Shown piece after piece: positions 1-28,300 of a DNA stretch of 64,000 nt. Positions within the stretch are counted from its first letter, which is position 1. Every line of letters begins with the position of its first letter. The translations under genes and the position numbers were made by a program. The notes below the pieces were generated by a model, which saw nothing but the letters and a program-made list of their open reading frames with translations, was not told where the DNA came from and made no database searches. The DNA is from Lycocorax pyrrhopterus obiensis (Eukaryota > Chordata > Aves > Passeriformes > Paradisaeidae), in the NCBI GenBank assembly GCA_014706295.1, contig JACSVZ010000015.1, forward strand, positions 55,115,535-55,179,534, written 5' to 3'.

Positions 1-480
1 TATGTTCCTTTTGTTGTAAAAAGTTTCTGAGCACATCAGGAATTCTGCATGTGGAGCTGTAACCATTCTGCTGTGGCAGTGGTCTGGTCTTTGTTCTTCA
101 TCCATGCATCATCTGATTTACTTTATTTTTTTTTACAAGTATTAATAGATAAGGCTCAAGTTCTCCGACTGCCAGGGTCTACAGCTATCAGTGGCTAGTG
201 TTTCACCAGGACATGAGGGCCTCAAAACAGCAGTAGAACGTCTGTGTATTTTACAAGCAGTTTGTGTTTTGAGCTGATTTTGTTACAGATGTATGCAGGT
301 GTGTATAGTACTTTGGAACTGCACACGGGCTGGAGAAGTAAATATTTGCTGTTGATGCGGTGTTTGTGGTGAAAGAATCCCAGGCAGTTCCGAGCACAGC
401 AGAGACCCGAAGAGCAGCAGAGCCACGAGGTCGGGGTATATCCCCAGGCAGCTCTCCTTGATCTTGCCCAGCAGCGCTGA
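1..480. other. Upstream flank of NT5DC3, no gene seen
   Basis: AT-rich sequence that changes to GC-rich near 480. I see no convincing exon, repeat or RNA gene. Open frames that run from here into the CpG island on either strand have the composition expected of GC-rich DNA and match no family I know. Confidence 0.5.
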
Positions 481-746
481 TAAAACGCTGCCGGCGGTGA
501 CGGTGGATGGGGGGACGCTGCTTTCCCTCCTCGGGACGGCAGATGGGAGACTCGGGGCCCGGCCACACCGGCTGAGCCCCCGGGGCCGCGCCGGCTGCGC
601 TCCGCTCCTCAGGCACCTCTTCCCGGTGCAGCCGATCCCGCCTGGCGCAGGGGGGCCGAGGCGAGACAGCGCCGGGGCGTCGGAGCGGCCAAGCGCTGCC
701 TCCCGCCGCTACCTGCGGCAGCGGGGCCGGGCCCGCCTCCCGGCCC

Positions 747-756
747 GGGGCGGGGC
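747..756 (+). promoter_or_regulatory. GC box (Sp1/KLF-type site)
   Basis: A perfect GGGGCGGGGC lies 60 bp upstream of the NT5DC3 start codon, inside the CpG island. The position suits a TATA-less promoter. Binding is inferred from the motif alone. Confidence 0.5.
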
Positions 757-757
757 C

Positions 758-767
758 CGAGGAAGTG
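758..767 (+). promoter_or_regulatory. ETS-type site next to the GC box
   Basis: CGAGGAAGTG contains the GGAA core of ETS/GABP sites and directly follows the GC box. Paired GC-box and ETS sites are common in CpG-island promoters of mitochondrial genes. This is a motif match only. Confidence 0.35.
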
Positions 768-815
768 ACTTCAGCCGGCGGCGGCAGAGCGGCTCGGCGG
801 GGCTGAGCGCGGAGC

Positions 816-18266
<17,451 letters not shown>

Positions 18267-20106
18267 ACTTTTGGTGGCTCCTCTCTAAAATGGACAAATA
18301 TCTCTTGGTTTTTTGAATGTACCTGTATTTTATTTAAGTCACTTTAATCTGTTACCTTGGTTTATATGTATTTCATACTTATTCTCATAAGCTTTGTACC
18401 TGTTTTTCTCCTCTCCTGCTCAGACATGTGAAAACTCCTGTTACACACAGAAGAGATGATGGACTGCCAAAATAGTAGTTGGCCAGGAGGGAGGCCACAT
18501 CTGAGGGGGAGGACTGCTGGTGTTCTGGGGTGGTTATTTTTGTTTGTTCATTGGAAACTTTGACCTGCAGCCTTGTGGTTTACAAAGAAATACCAGGACT
18601 GTCTCTTCTGGCCCTCAGCACTCCAGCTGGAGCCTGTGATGGATCTTGGCACAGAAGAGCTTAAATCCAGTATTAGTAATACAGTGATACAAGTTAGTAA
18701 CCAGCTTAGGGTGAGACTGAGAGGGAGGGTCGCACTTTGTACCTTTCCTTGCTGCTATAGACGGAGCCTTACCTGTGAGGAGCCAAGGGCTGGAGTGTCC
18801 TGGCTCTGCTGCACTGGGCTCAGCTCCTGGGCTCTTTCTCCAGTCTGTGCAGTTTCTGTTCTTGCCATGTCTGTTCTTGGCGGCAGGTGGACCTGAGCCT
18901 AAAACTGAAACTTGCAGTAGCTTGGGCTGCTTCAGCTTCCTTCTCTTAACTTCTAGGTACTTTTTTTTTTTTGGTTTCAGAACACTTCAAGTATTCATTC
19001 TCCCATAATAGTAGTTTCAAGAGGTTTTGCATTTTGCATTTCGAAGTGGAGACAGATCTCTCTGTCAGGCTTTAGTCTGATCCTAAATGCTGCTTTTAAA
19101 GATTTTAACAGTGTCTTATTCCAGTGGTATGCAATGTGGCTTTGCTGTTCCCTAGGAGAGAATGTATTTCATATAGCCTTCCATAATGGAGTTCTACAGT
19201 CAAAACTAAACACGCACAATGGGCAAAGGACTTAGTGGAAAAACTAAGAAATGAGAAAGTGAAACCCAGAGTTTTCTGATGATGTGTTTTTAGCTCAAGC
19301 CCTGAAAGCTAAATTAGGGGTGGTACACATTTTGACTAAAGAAAAATCGTTTTGGTATAGATTAGAAGTTTTACTGAATTACAGATAATGAAGGTAATGC
19401 ATGAACACAAACTCTGGGTAGCATGTGTGTTTCAAAGATTTGAGCTGAAAAATATCTATTTTGCACAAGGAAAACATCTGTTGATGTATTTCCTCAAAGA
19501 GGCACTTTATAGAACTGCTATATAGTTGTTTTTAAATAAGAATTGTTTCCTTTTTCTGAATCCAAAGGAAATATATTTGTTATTTTAAGTGGTACTTCCC
19601 ACCCCAGCCACTTTAGAAGGCATAATATGATTAATATTTTTCAAATTTTAGTTATTAAAGGCTTGGTTTTTAAAAGCATGTAATTAACAAAATATATAAC
19701 ATTTGGTATTCATTTTGGGATATCACTTGCTTTCTGTCATGATTGTCAGGCAAACAAACTTTTGTTGACCAAAAGTTTTCTGGTTTGGTTTGTTTGGTTT
19801 TTTTTTTAACCTGTCTGTATGTGTAAATGTCTAGATTGAATTTCATATACAGTATATTTCATGTTTTTAAAAGCATGTTTGCAAAGTAAAGAATGTATTC
19901 TAATTTAGCCTACACAATTTTGTAAGTAGTTTTCCTGTATGCTTGAAATCAGTATGAAGTTCTCAGAGGTGGTTTTGATTTTATGATTTTTCTGTGCTCC
20001 TATTTCAAACTTGACTGAAGTGTGTGGTTTAAACACCCCTGTGTTTGAACAGGTGAATATACTTGAAATGAGCACGTTCATCTGACTGTCCTGCTGGTTT
20101 TGCTGG

Positions 20107-20112
20107 AATAAA
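20107..20112 (+). terminator. Candidate NT5DC3 poly(A) signal (proximal)
   Basis: AATAAA about 1.84 kb after the stop codon. Confidence 0.45.
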
Positions 20113-20529
20113 AAGATAAAGTGTTGCAGGAACTTAGTTTGACTGTATCAGGGAATGACTTGGTGGGGCTGTGCAAGAAATATTTGGCATAACTTGATAA
20201 TGAAGTACAAAGAAGGGATTATCCTGATTTGCCTTCGGTTCTTTATCCTAATGCTCAGCTAGAACTGAACTTGGTGTGTAGCACCTCTCAGATTTCAATG
20301 CACTCTTTAAAAAAAGGACCCACCCAAACCACTGTACATTCATCCTGTGTTAAGCAGGAACAGTTTAATTGGCTTGGATGGTGTTATGCACATAATGCAC
20401 GTTTTGTTTCAAGATTATTTTCTTCTGTCACCCTTCCTTTCTCTTAACTAAGAAATCAAACTTCTGCACCAAGCTATGTTGCAACAGCCAGCTGAAGTAA
20501 AATGTTGTTTATATTGCATGACTTGTTGA

Positions 20530-20535
20530 AATAAA
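20530..20535 (+). terminator. Candidate NT5DC3 poly(A) signal (middle)
   Basis: AATAAA in AT-rich sequence about 2.26 kb after the stop. Confidence 0.4.
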
Positions 20536-20954
20536 CAATGTTGCATGAAACAAGTTAATTATGGAAGGATTATGTTTCTTTAAAATAACCCAACTATATA
20601 TAATATAAATTTAAGTGAGAATATTCGAGTGTATTATTTATTTTTCAGTGCTAAAATGCTGCTTTTTAACTTTTAAAAATGTCTTGCATTTTTTTAATGA
20701 TTTCACCTTGATGCTCTCTGCATTACTTATTTTAACCTTATGCTACTGATTTCAAAGAGATTTTTAGGCATGTTCAATGGGCAGTGTCTCTATATTAATT
20801 TTGGAAGTATGGTTCATTTGAACACCAAAGCAAGAAGAAATTTTTTTCTGGTCTATCAAAAACACAGAGCTGAATAGCCTATCAGTAAAAGAAGATTTTA
20901 ATGAATTGTGGAGCTTTTTTTTTTGTGATAAAAATATTTAATGATTATTACAAA

Positions 20955-20960
20955 AATAAA
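20955..20960 (+). terminator. Candidate NT5DC3 poly(A) signal (distal)
   Basis: AATAAA followed within 30 bp by a T-rich and GT-containing stretch (TCTTCTGGTCTCTGTG), the best downstream element of the three. Confidence 0.5.
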
Positions 20961-20980
20961 TGCTTGGACTTTATCTTCTG

Positions 20981-22250
20981 GTCTCTGTGAGCCTTAATAT
21001 TTTGATTTACTGGGGAGAAGGAAAGAACATGCATTGTATTAATTGCAAAATTCTGTGGGGAAAACTCTCCTAGATGTGAGTGTGTGTTTAAGTGCGTTTG
21101 TGTTCTAAATTTTCTAATGTCCATGAAAACAAGTAGGCTTGTGTAGAGGAACAGGGGAAGGAGCTGAGGAAACTGTCTGTTTCATCCAGATGAATGTGTA
21201 TTTACACATTATACTCCCTTCCTTGTGCTTGATAGCTGCATCGACAACCCTGCATTTTCCCCCTGCCTTGTTCTGAGGGGAGGCCTCCTGGGGTGGTTCC
21301 CAGAGGTGACTAAAGCTTTCCTGGGCTTCCCTCCTGCTCCCTACACGTTGGGGGGATGTTACTGCTGCCAGCAAGAAAATCTTTCTCTTCTTGCTGTTTT
21401 GTGGTTTCTTCCGTGTTCTCACGTTATCATTATGATATTAATATTTTGATGGAAGGAGGTGACAGTGAGTCAAACTCACTGTCAAAAAGTTTGATCCATT
21501 TCTAATAGTGTGTGGTGACAGTGGCAGCTGTTACTGCTGTGCTTGGTAAAAATACAGTATGCGAAGGAGCAGCTGCTGCTGCTCCTCTCAGACCTGAAGA
21601 ACTGAATGTAGGCTCTGCATGGCAAGGGGATGTTCATCTTCGTAGTCCACTCTTCACAAAAATAGTTCATTTGGATGCTTTCCTAACACCTGCATTTCTT
21701 ACTAAAGCTGCCTCAGTTACTGCTTCCCTTTGTACAGTGAGGTGAGATGTAAACCAAACACCAAGCCAAGTTCAAGGAAAGACAGAGAAGCTAGAGGAGG
21801 CAAGGGGACAGACAGGATGGTTGCTTCCTGCCGCTGAATATCTAACAGGAAAGTAAACCAGCAAAAAAAATCCCCTCAGTTTAAAAATAGAGGCTTACCA
21901 CATGTTCTGTTTCACACTTGCCTGTTCTAGTTGCAACTGAGCCAAAATGAAAGCACAGGCCTGGAGTACTAGAAAATTTAGGATATTTGCCAAGTTAGCG
22001 GCCCTGTGTGCTTGTGGTCATTTTAAAGTCTGTGGAGAATAAAAGCAGTTAAATGGCAGGTGAGTGAAAATCAGCTGCTTTTCCCAGAGAGGTGTCCGCT
22101 TCTGGGCAGGTTAGTTTAGACTCAATTTTGCTTTCAGCATTCATAGTTGGTACTGCTCAGATTCAGCCAACACTTCTGAGGTTGGTATCTCTGTGAGCTA
22201 TATAGAAGGCATCTTAAACAAAGCTGTGCTCTTTCGGTTTTTAATTTGTA
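20981..22250. other. Intergenic gap between convergent 3' ends
   Basis: About 1.3 kb between the distal NT5DC3 signal and the STAB2 signal read from the other strand. I see no exon, RNA gene or clear repeat. Confidence 0.45.
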
Positions 22251-22257
22251 ACAAGAT

Positions 22258-22263
22258 TTTATT
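22258..22263 (-). terminator. STAB2: STAB2 poly(A) signal
   Basis: AATAAA on the minus strand, 82 nt after the STAB2 stop codon. A second copy lies at 22314-22319, only 26 nt after the stop. Either implies a very short 3' UTR. Confidence 0.55.
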
Positions 22264-22344
22264 CCCTGTAATGTAGGTGCTCTTTTTTTCACAGTAAATG
22301 TAAATAAAATGTGTTTATTAGCTGAGTAATGCCAAATTCCATCT

Positions 22345-22395
22345 TTAATTCTGATCATGAGGACCACTCATCACAAGCTGTTGGTCATCTGAATC
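22345..22395 (-). CDS. STAB2: STAB2 window exon 44 (last coding exon)
   Basis: Residues 1586-1601 plus TAA at 22345-22347. Begins DSDDQQL, aligning with the human DSEERQL tail start; the final nine residues differ from the human end. Acceptor TTTTATAG, phase 0. Confidence 0.88.
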   Translation of the reverse strand, partial: DSDDQQLVMSGPHDQN

Positions 22396-25300
22396 CTATA
22401 AAATAGAATAAAAAGAAAATCAGGCTTGAACGTTGCATTAAGAAACAAAAGTAACTTTTTGGCAAATTTGTCCGTACAGATGGCAGAGTTTGCACCTGGC
22501 ATTTTTGCACCAAACAAGTCCTTTTACGGGATGCAAAATGGTGCATTTTGATTTTAGACTCTGCTCGTACATGAGGGTGTGATCTTTCCTTCCCTGGATT
22601 CCCAGCCCCCTCCCTGCTGTGTTTCAGATTCTTTGGAGTGCTAGCATGGCTCTCAGCAAGGAGACAGGAAGGCAAAATTAGAAGGCTTTTAAAGTTTGTA
22701 TGGACATGTCACTGTCATCCAGTGGCATTTGAAGTCCAGTTTAATTCAGCTGTCTTTGAAGGTGGACTTGAGATGCAGCTGTTGACCATAGCTTCAATTT
22801 TACTACAGGTGAGACAAACCAAATTTCCAGCAGTGGGGAGACAGGAGAGCCAGGAACTCAAATGCTGGTTTCTTGAATTAATTTTTCTTTTCCAACCAGA
22901 CCTTATTCTTTCAGTAAGTCATTCCCTCTTACCATTATATTAGTAGAGTCTCAATTTCAAAATGAACACTTACTGAGAAAAGATCGTAAGTCGGTTCTGG
23001 TGAAGTCGGTGTCGAAGAACTTTCATATGAGGGGTTGGTGATATTTGAAGGCTGTGTCTTGTCCAGTGACGTTGTGTCAGTGTCATCTTTTGACTACACA
23101 AGAGCACACAAACTTGCTTAAGTTTCATCTTCTTCCTCCAGTGCATTAAGTGGGGCACTTGAGCTTCACTACCAGCTGGTGCAGTGTTGTGATTGAACTG
23201 GTTTTGTTGTCTAAACCTGTCTCTGGGCATGAACTGTGGCTTTGGCTGTTGTATTATCTCAGGTCACTTAACCGTGCTATCTCTATTCCTCTCACTTCTC
23301 ATTTTTAAGCCCCAGCAAAGAATGGGAGAGGAAGTGTGGCCCTGAAATTGTGCTTGGAGTAAAAAGCATCTGGTTAGTCCTGAGGGCTCTCATTGACACT
23401 ATTTAAAAATGCAAGTGTTCGCCCTGGCTCTTGGCTCCTGGGTTTTGTTTCTAGAAGATGATTCATGTTACATGCAGGGATGTAGGAAGGGATTTCTGTT
23501 CACTTCTAGGCAGATTTTCTTTTGGTTTGGTTCTTGTGTATTTTGTAACATTTTTTTCTCATCCCTCGTCTCTGTAGCTTGGCTGTTGCTGACTGGTTTT
23601 GCATCTATGTGTTGCTAGCAGGATTAGTTAAGAGAAATCAAGCATGTAAGTGCGTCAGTATAAAAACCTGCACTTTTCAATTCTACAGGCATTTCAATTT
23701 GTTTGTCTTTGGGATCTGGCCTTTTCCCTATCAAATGTTTCAACCTCCAGAACAACAAAATAAATAGCAATGGAGGACAGGTGCCCTTTCAGTGGTTGTA
23801 ATTCCCTGCTTCCTTGAGGGTGAGCTTTCTGGGGAGGCAAAGACTTCTGCACTGCTGTGGTGTAGTTAAATACACTTTGGGCCTGTCCTTGGTGTTGGAA
23901 GTGTCTGTGTGAGCAGACACTTGGGTGGAGAGGTCTGAGGGCAATTGTAATCTCACGCCCCAGGCAAGTGTGTGAGCCTTCCCCACTTCCTCTGTATCTC
24001 AGTCTGAACAGTTCAAGTGTGAAGTGATCAGGGTTTTTAATCTAGCTTAAAACCCATGGAGAAACTGGAGCTTGTGGATTTGGGAAGTGCAGTGGGTCTG
24101 GGAAGGTGTTGTCCACCCCCTGCTTCATGTTCCCACCTGCCACCTACCTTGAAGTGCTGGAAGCCTAGGTTTTTCTTCCTGAACCTGAGGTAAGAATATC
24201 CAATAAGAGCCACAATTCCAGTAACTAGACAGATGCCGAAGAATATTCCTGTCCCAGTACTGGCATGGAGAGGAGCCTGGAAGCAAGAGAGAGGGTGAGT
24301 GAGCTCTGGGTGGGTACTGGTCAGGTTACAGCACCCATGCAGTGTCGCTTTGAGATATGCTCTGATCCTGAGCTGTTCTTCTGCTTGGGTTTCCTGGGAG
24401 GTGTTCCCTAGAGACATTTAAATGTGGCCTTTTGATAGAATCATGGAACTGTTTATGTTGAAATAGATGATCGAGTCCATCACTACACCTTCTGGACCAA
24501 GGAGACAGCTGGATAACTGAGAGCTTTGCAGGAATTCATGCAGGCAAAAGGTATCTATTTTCAAAACACCTTGTGGTTTTGGACTGGGATGAATGCCAAG
24601 GCAAGAGTAAACAATGCTGCTTAGAATCTTGAAAGATCTTTTTTGGAAGAACTAAAAGGGAACTTTCAAAATCTCTGTTACACACATGAGCTCCATTATG
24701 TTATATAAAGAAAACAAGTCTATAAATGTAGGAAGAAATTGTTCAGACAAATATTTTTGGTATCACTGGTACCTTGTTTTCAACTTCTGATTCTCTTTGA
24801 AAGTAATCTTTTAAGCTGAAAGCTGCTTGTATGTCAGGGAAACTGGGAATGTATGAATGTCAGCAATGAGTTTAGGGTGATATAAGACACAGATACCTCT
24901 CACCACCCCAAAAACCTAAATCACTATGTACTTACAGGTTCTGATGGAGCCTTTAAAGGCTCTGAAATGATGTGGATTATCCCGTTGGAAGCAATTATAT
25001 CCCATTCAACAATAGCACTTCTGTCCACGTATCGGATCTCGCTCTGCCAGGTAAAGAAGGAATGAGAGCTGATCTTTGGCCCTTCTCCCTTTGATACTGA
25101 AATTGACATTAAGATTATTTCCCCACCTCAGCTGCTGAGACCCAGAGAGAAAAAATACATGGGAGTTTCACACTGCTGCTTCCCTGGACATCAGCCAGGG
25201 ATGGCCCCAGGCTGGTCACGGTTCTCCTGTGCATGAAGTAGCCATCATCATCATTACCTGTGTGCTGCCTTCATGTTGCTCTGTCTTTTTTTTTTTCTTT

Positions 25301-28300
25301 TCTAATTAAAGATTTTTGTGATCTGTGGGAAATTGCCAAGCTCTGCCTAGAAGTGCTGTTATTTCTGAGTGCCAGGCAGCTGCTTTCACTGTGGAGGAAG
25401 ACACTTGCCACTCGAGTTTGCTGGCTGGAGTTTGCTTGCTGTGAGCAAGGCTGTGTTGGTGTCTCCTGCCTCTCCCAGAAAGTTACCAAGAAACTTTACA
25501 AATGCCAACACCTTTTTTTAATGATAAGCTGCTGCTCTCGTCTCTTCACCTATCCCACAGTCATCTCCCATAATCCTGCCAAGCTGAGAGAAGAGTTAAA
25601 TGAAGCCCGTATCCCCATTTTTCCATTCCTGAAAACCACTTCAACAGCTTCCTTTTTGTTTTGCAGGTCAGAGCTTGTCCATTTGCAAGCTTGTAAATTT
25701 GCAGTTTGCCAGCTCCTATCCTGCAGTCTCTGGACACGAAAGAGCATTCCGAACTCAGTCTCTCATTGCTGTCCACTCTAACCTTATCAAAATGCCCTCC
25801 AGATCCTCGTGCCACCTGATCACAGGGTATAGCATGAAAGGGGGAAAAGCACAAAGATGGGAAATTTATTACAAAGGTACCTGATCAGCAGTGGGGACTC
25901 GATGTTCCTGACTCCTGGAGTTTGTAATGAGGAGTTTTTTCCCTAGACGAGTTAGAAGAGTGGTTCCATTGGTCAAGTCCTCATAAAACATTATATTGGC
26001 ATTAGATAGATGATACTCAATGTCTCTCCCAGAAAGTGTCTGCAAAAGAGGGCAAAATACAAAGAGTATTAATGGATCTCATTAATCCTTTGGATTTACT
26101 AGTAGGCTAAGTGCCTGTGACCTTTTTTTCCCCTCTGCTATTAATGCTACACCAAGTGCAGCAGCATTAGAGGTTATTGGGAAATCTGCATGGGAACAGT
26201 GGGACCTTCTGTCCCTGCTGGCCTCTGATGGCTGCCTGCAGCAGGCAGGACCTTAATTCCAGCAGGACAAAGGATTTCACTCCTCTGTAGGATGATTGGA
26301 AGTGATGAGACTCAGAGATATTCCAAACAGCTTGAAGATGTAAACCAGTGCATAAACCCTTGTGATTTGTTTGAGACAGCATTTGATTGAAGGAAGGAAA
26401 GAAAGAATAAAAGGACTAAGCATACGAATGAAGTTAGGAATGGATGCCTTTAATGAATTTGTGGGAAATACCAAAGCTTTGTGCTGCTTTCTTCCAGTAA
26501 CTGTGCTCAGTGCTAATGAGCTAGAACAGACTTCATCTGAGGCAGACTCCTCCATAACAGGGTAACTAAAATCCCTGATGGAAAAGTCTCTGTAGTGACT
26601 TGAACACTCGATAACTTTGCACCCCTAACCATGGAAGGGAAATGGAAACAATGAATTCATGTCTTTTGTGAGCACAGTTTAAATTATATGGAGTTACACA
26701 AGTCATATCATACTATTTTTTTGAGCTTACATTTTAATGGGATGCAGAAATTCATAATAGCTGTTTGAAAAGTGTTATTAGAACAAGGAAGGAAAAAAAG
26801 AGAAAACCCTGACCTCATTTTCCTTTAACCCACTGTCATTGGGAGCAAAGAGAGTGGCGTGCACTGACAGGTCCGTGAGGTACCGCAGGAACTCCCTCCC
26901 CTTTCTAGAGGTGTTGGAGTAAGCCATGATGTCCTAGGCAGAAACAAAATCCAGCTTTACTAAAGAACAATTGTGCACTCCTGTGTGGAGAGTGGAAAAG
27001 ATGACACCGTATAAACGACAACAAAGGAACTTTCTGTTATTAGCCACAAAGCAGCTCTGGAGTGACTTTACAAAGGAAGTTTGTACTCAAAACCCAGCTC
27101 TAGTTGCTGATTTGATGAGTACATCTTAAGCTGATTTGCAGAAGTTGGGCCCCTCTTGTCTTTGAGGCTGCTTATACATATAGTGCCTTTTGAGTAGCAA
27201 CAAGAAAAGAACTCTTAACACTTTGCCTTTTCCCAGCAGCAATTCGATCAAGTTCCGAAGCACCGTGCTCCTTGTGATGCTTAAGAATTTGTGCAGAGAG
27301 TGTCCTTTAAGCTAAAGCTGCACCAGGCTTTTAATTCCAACTGAATTTAAAATCCAGAAACCTCTCTGGGGCAAGTAATTAAAAAAATAGTAATTAAGTT
27401 CTGGTTTATATGGTGCAGATTTAGACCACTCCGCCTTGCTTCACTGGTATGTTGTTATTGGCTGTGTTTGCTGGGCTAGTAAAGCAAACCCTGGAAACAG
27501 CACTCAGGGCCTGCTTTGCTGCACTCCCACCCCTGCCTTGGTTCCTACCGACAGGAAGTTTGTCAGCTTTGGGAAGGACATCAGCACTTGCAGCAAGTTC
27601 CCACTACAGGAGACGCCGTCCCCCACGTAGCCTGGCTTGCAGGTGCAGTTCACCTCTGAAAGGTACAATCATGGAGAGCTGTATGGGCAAACACCCTTCC
27701 CAAGAAAGTTTTAGGCTGCCCTGTGCCTGAAAAACAACTTGTAAGCAACAGGTTATGATTTTTTTTTTAAGTTAAAAAAGAGGCAAAGTCTCTTGCAGTG
27801 TTGTCTAGCAGCCTGTGGCTGATGGAAGGCACCAAAATCTGGGCTGCTGCCCCCATTTGCACAGAGGGATGTGGCAAAGGACCCTCTCACCTTTCTCCCT
27901 GTAGCAGAAAACATCCCAGGTTTCACTCAGGTTGGCTCTTCTCCCGTAGTCCACAATGCCGACGTATCCGGAGCCGCAGTTTGGGGAGGAGAAGCCGGTG
28001 GGGTAGCCCACTCTCTCAGCATCTAGCCAGCCGGCAGAGCACAGGTGGTACCTCGCCTGGGGTCAGCACAGCCAGAAGGGAAAAACTCAGGGGAAAAACT
28101 GCGTGGTGGGGCTGGGGAACTGCACATGGAATGAACAGAGCTCCCCGGGGCACTCAGGCAGCACCTGCCCTGCCAGCACTCCTTCTGTGGGTCTGAATGG
28201 GCTCTGTCCATCTGTCTGTCCTGCAGCCTGCCTTGCACTGAGCTCTGTGCTAAGTGGACCAACAAAGCCTTTCCAGGAAAGGAGACTTACTTTAAAGAAA

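Larger units (their letters stand above)
18267..20980 (+). other. NT5DC3: NT5DC3 3' UTR (inferred extent)
   Basis: AT-rich sequence after the stop with no open frame of note. Candidate poly(A) signals AATAAA lie at 20107-20112, 20530-20535 and 20955-20960. The last is followed by a T/G-rich stretch that suits a cleavage element, so several transcript ends are plausible. The extent is inferred from signals only. Confidence 0.55.

Noticed and set aside
18479..19008. Overlapping open frames of 61-107 codons after the NT5DC3 stop
   Set aside because: They lie in the 3' UTR, overlap in different frames, match no family and lack supporting splice sites.
24436..24500. A tRNA- or SINE-like element
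   Set aside because: No A/B box promoter pattern is visible, and the sequence fits a decayed CR1 3' end better.
25260..25781. A 173-codon + strand frame opposite STAB2 introns
   Set aside because: It lies in an intron between window exons 40 and 41 on the other strand, starts with low-complexity hydrophobic sequence, and shows no recognisable domain.
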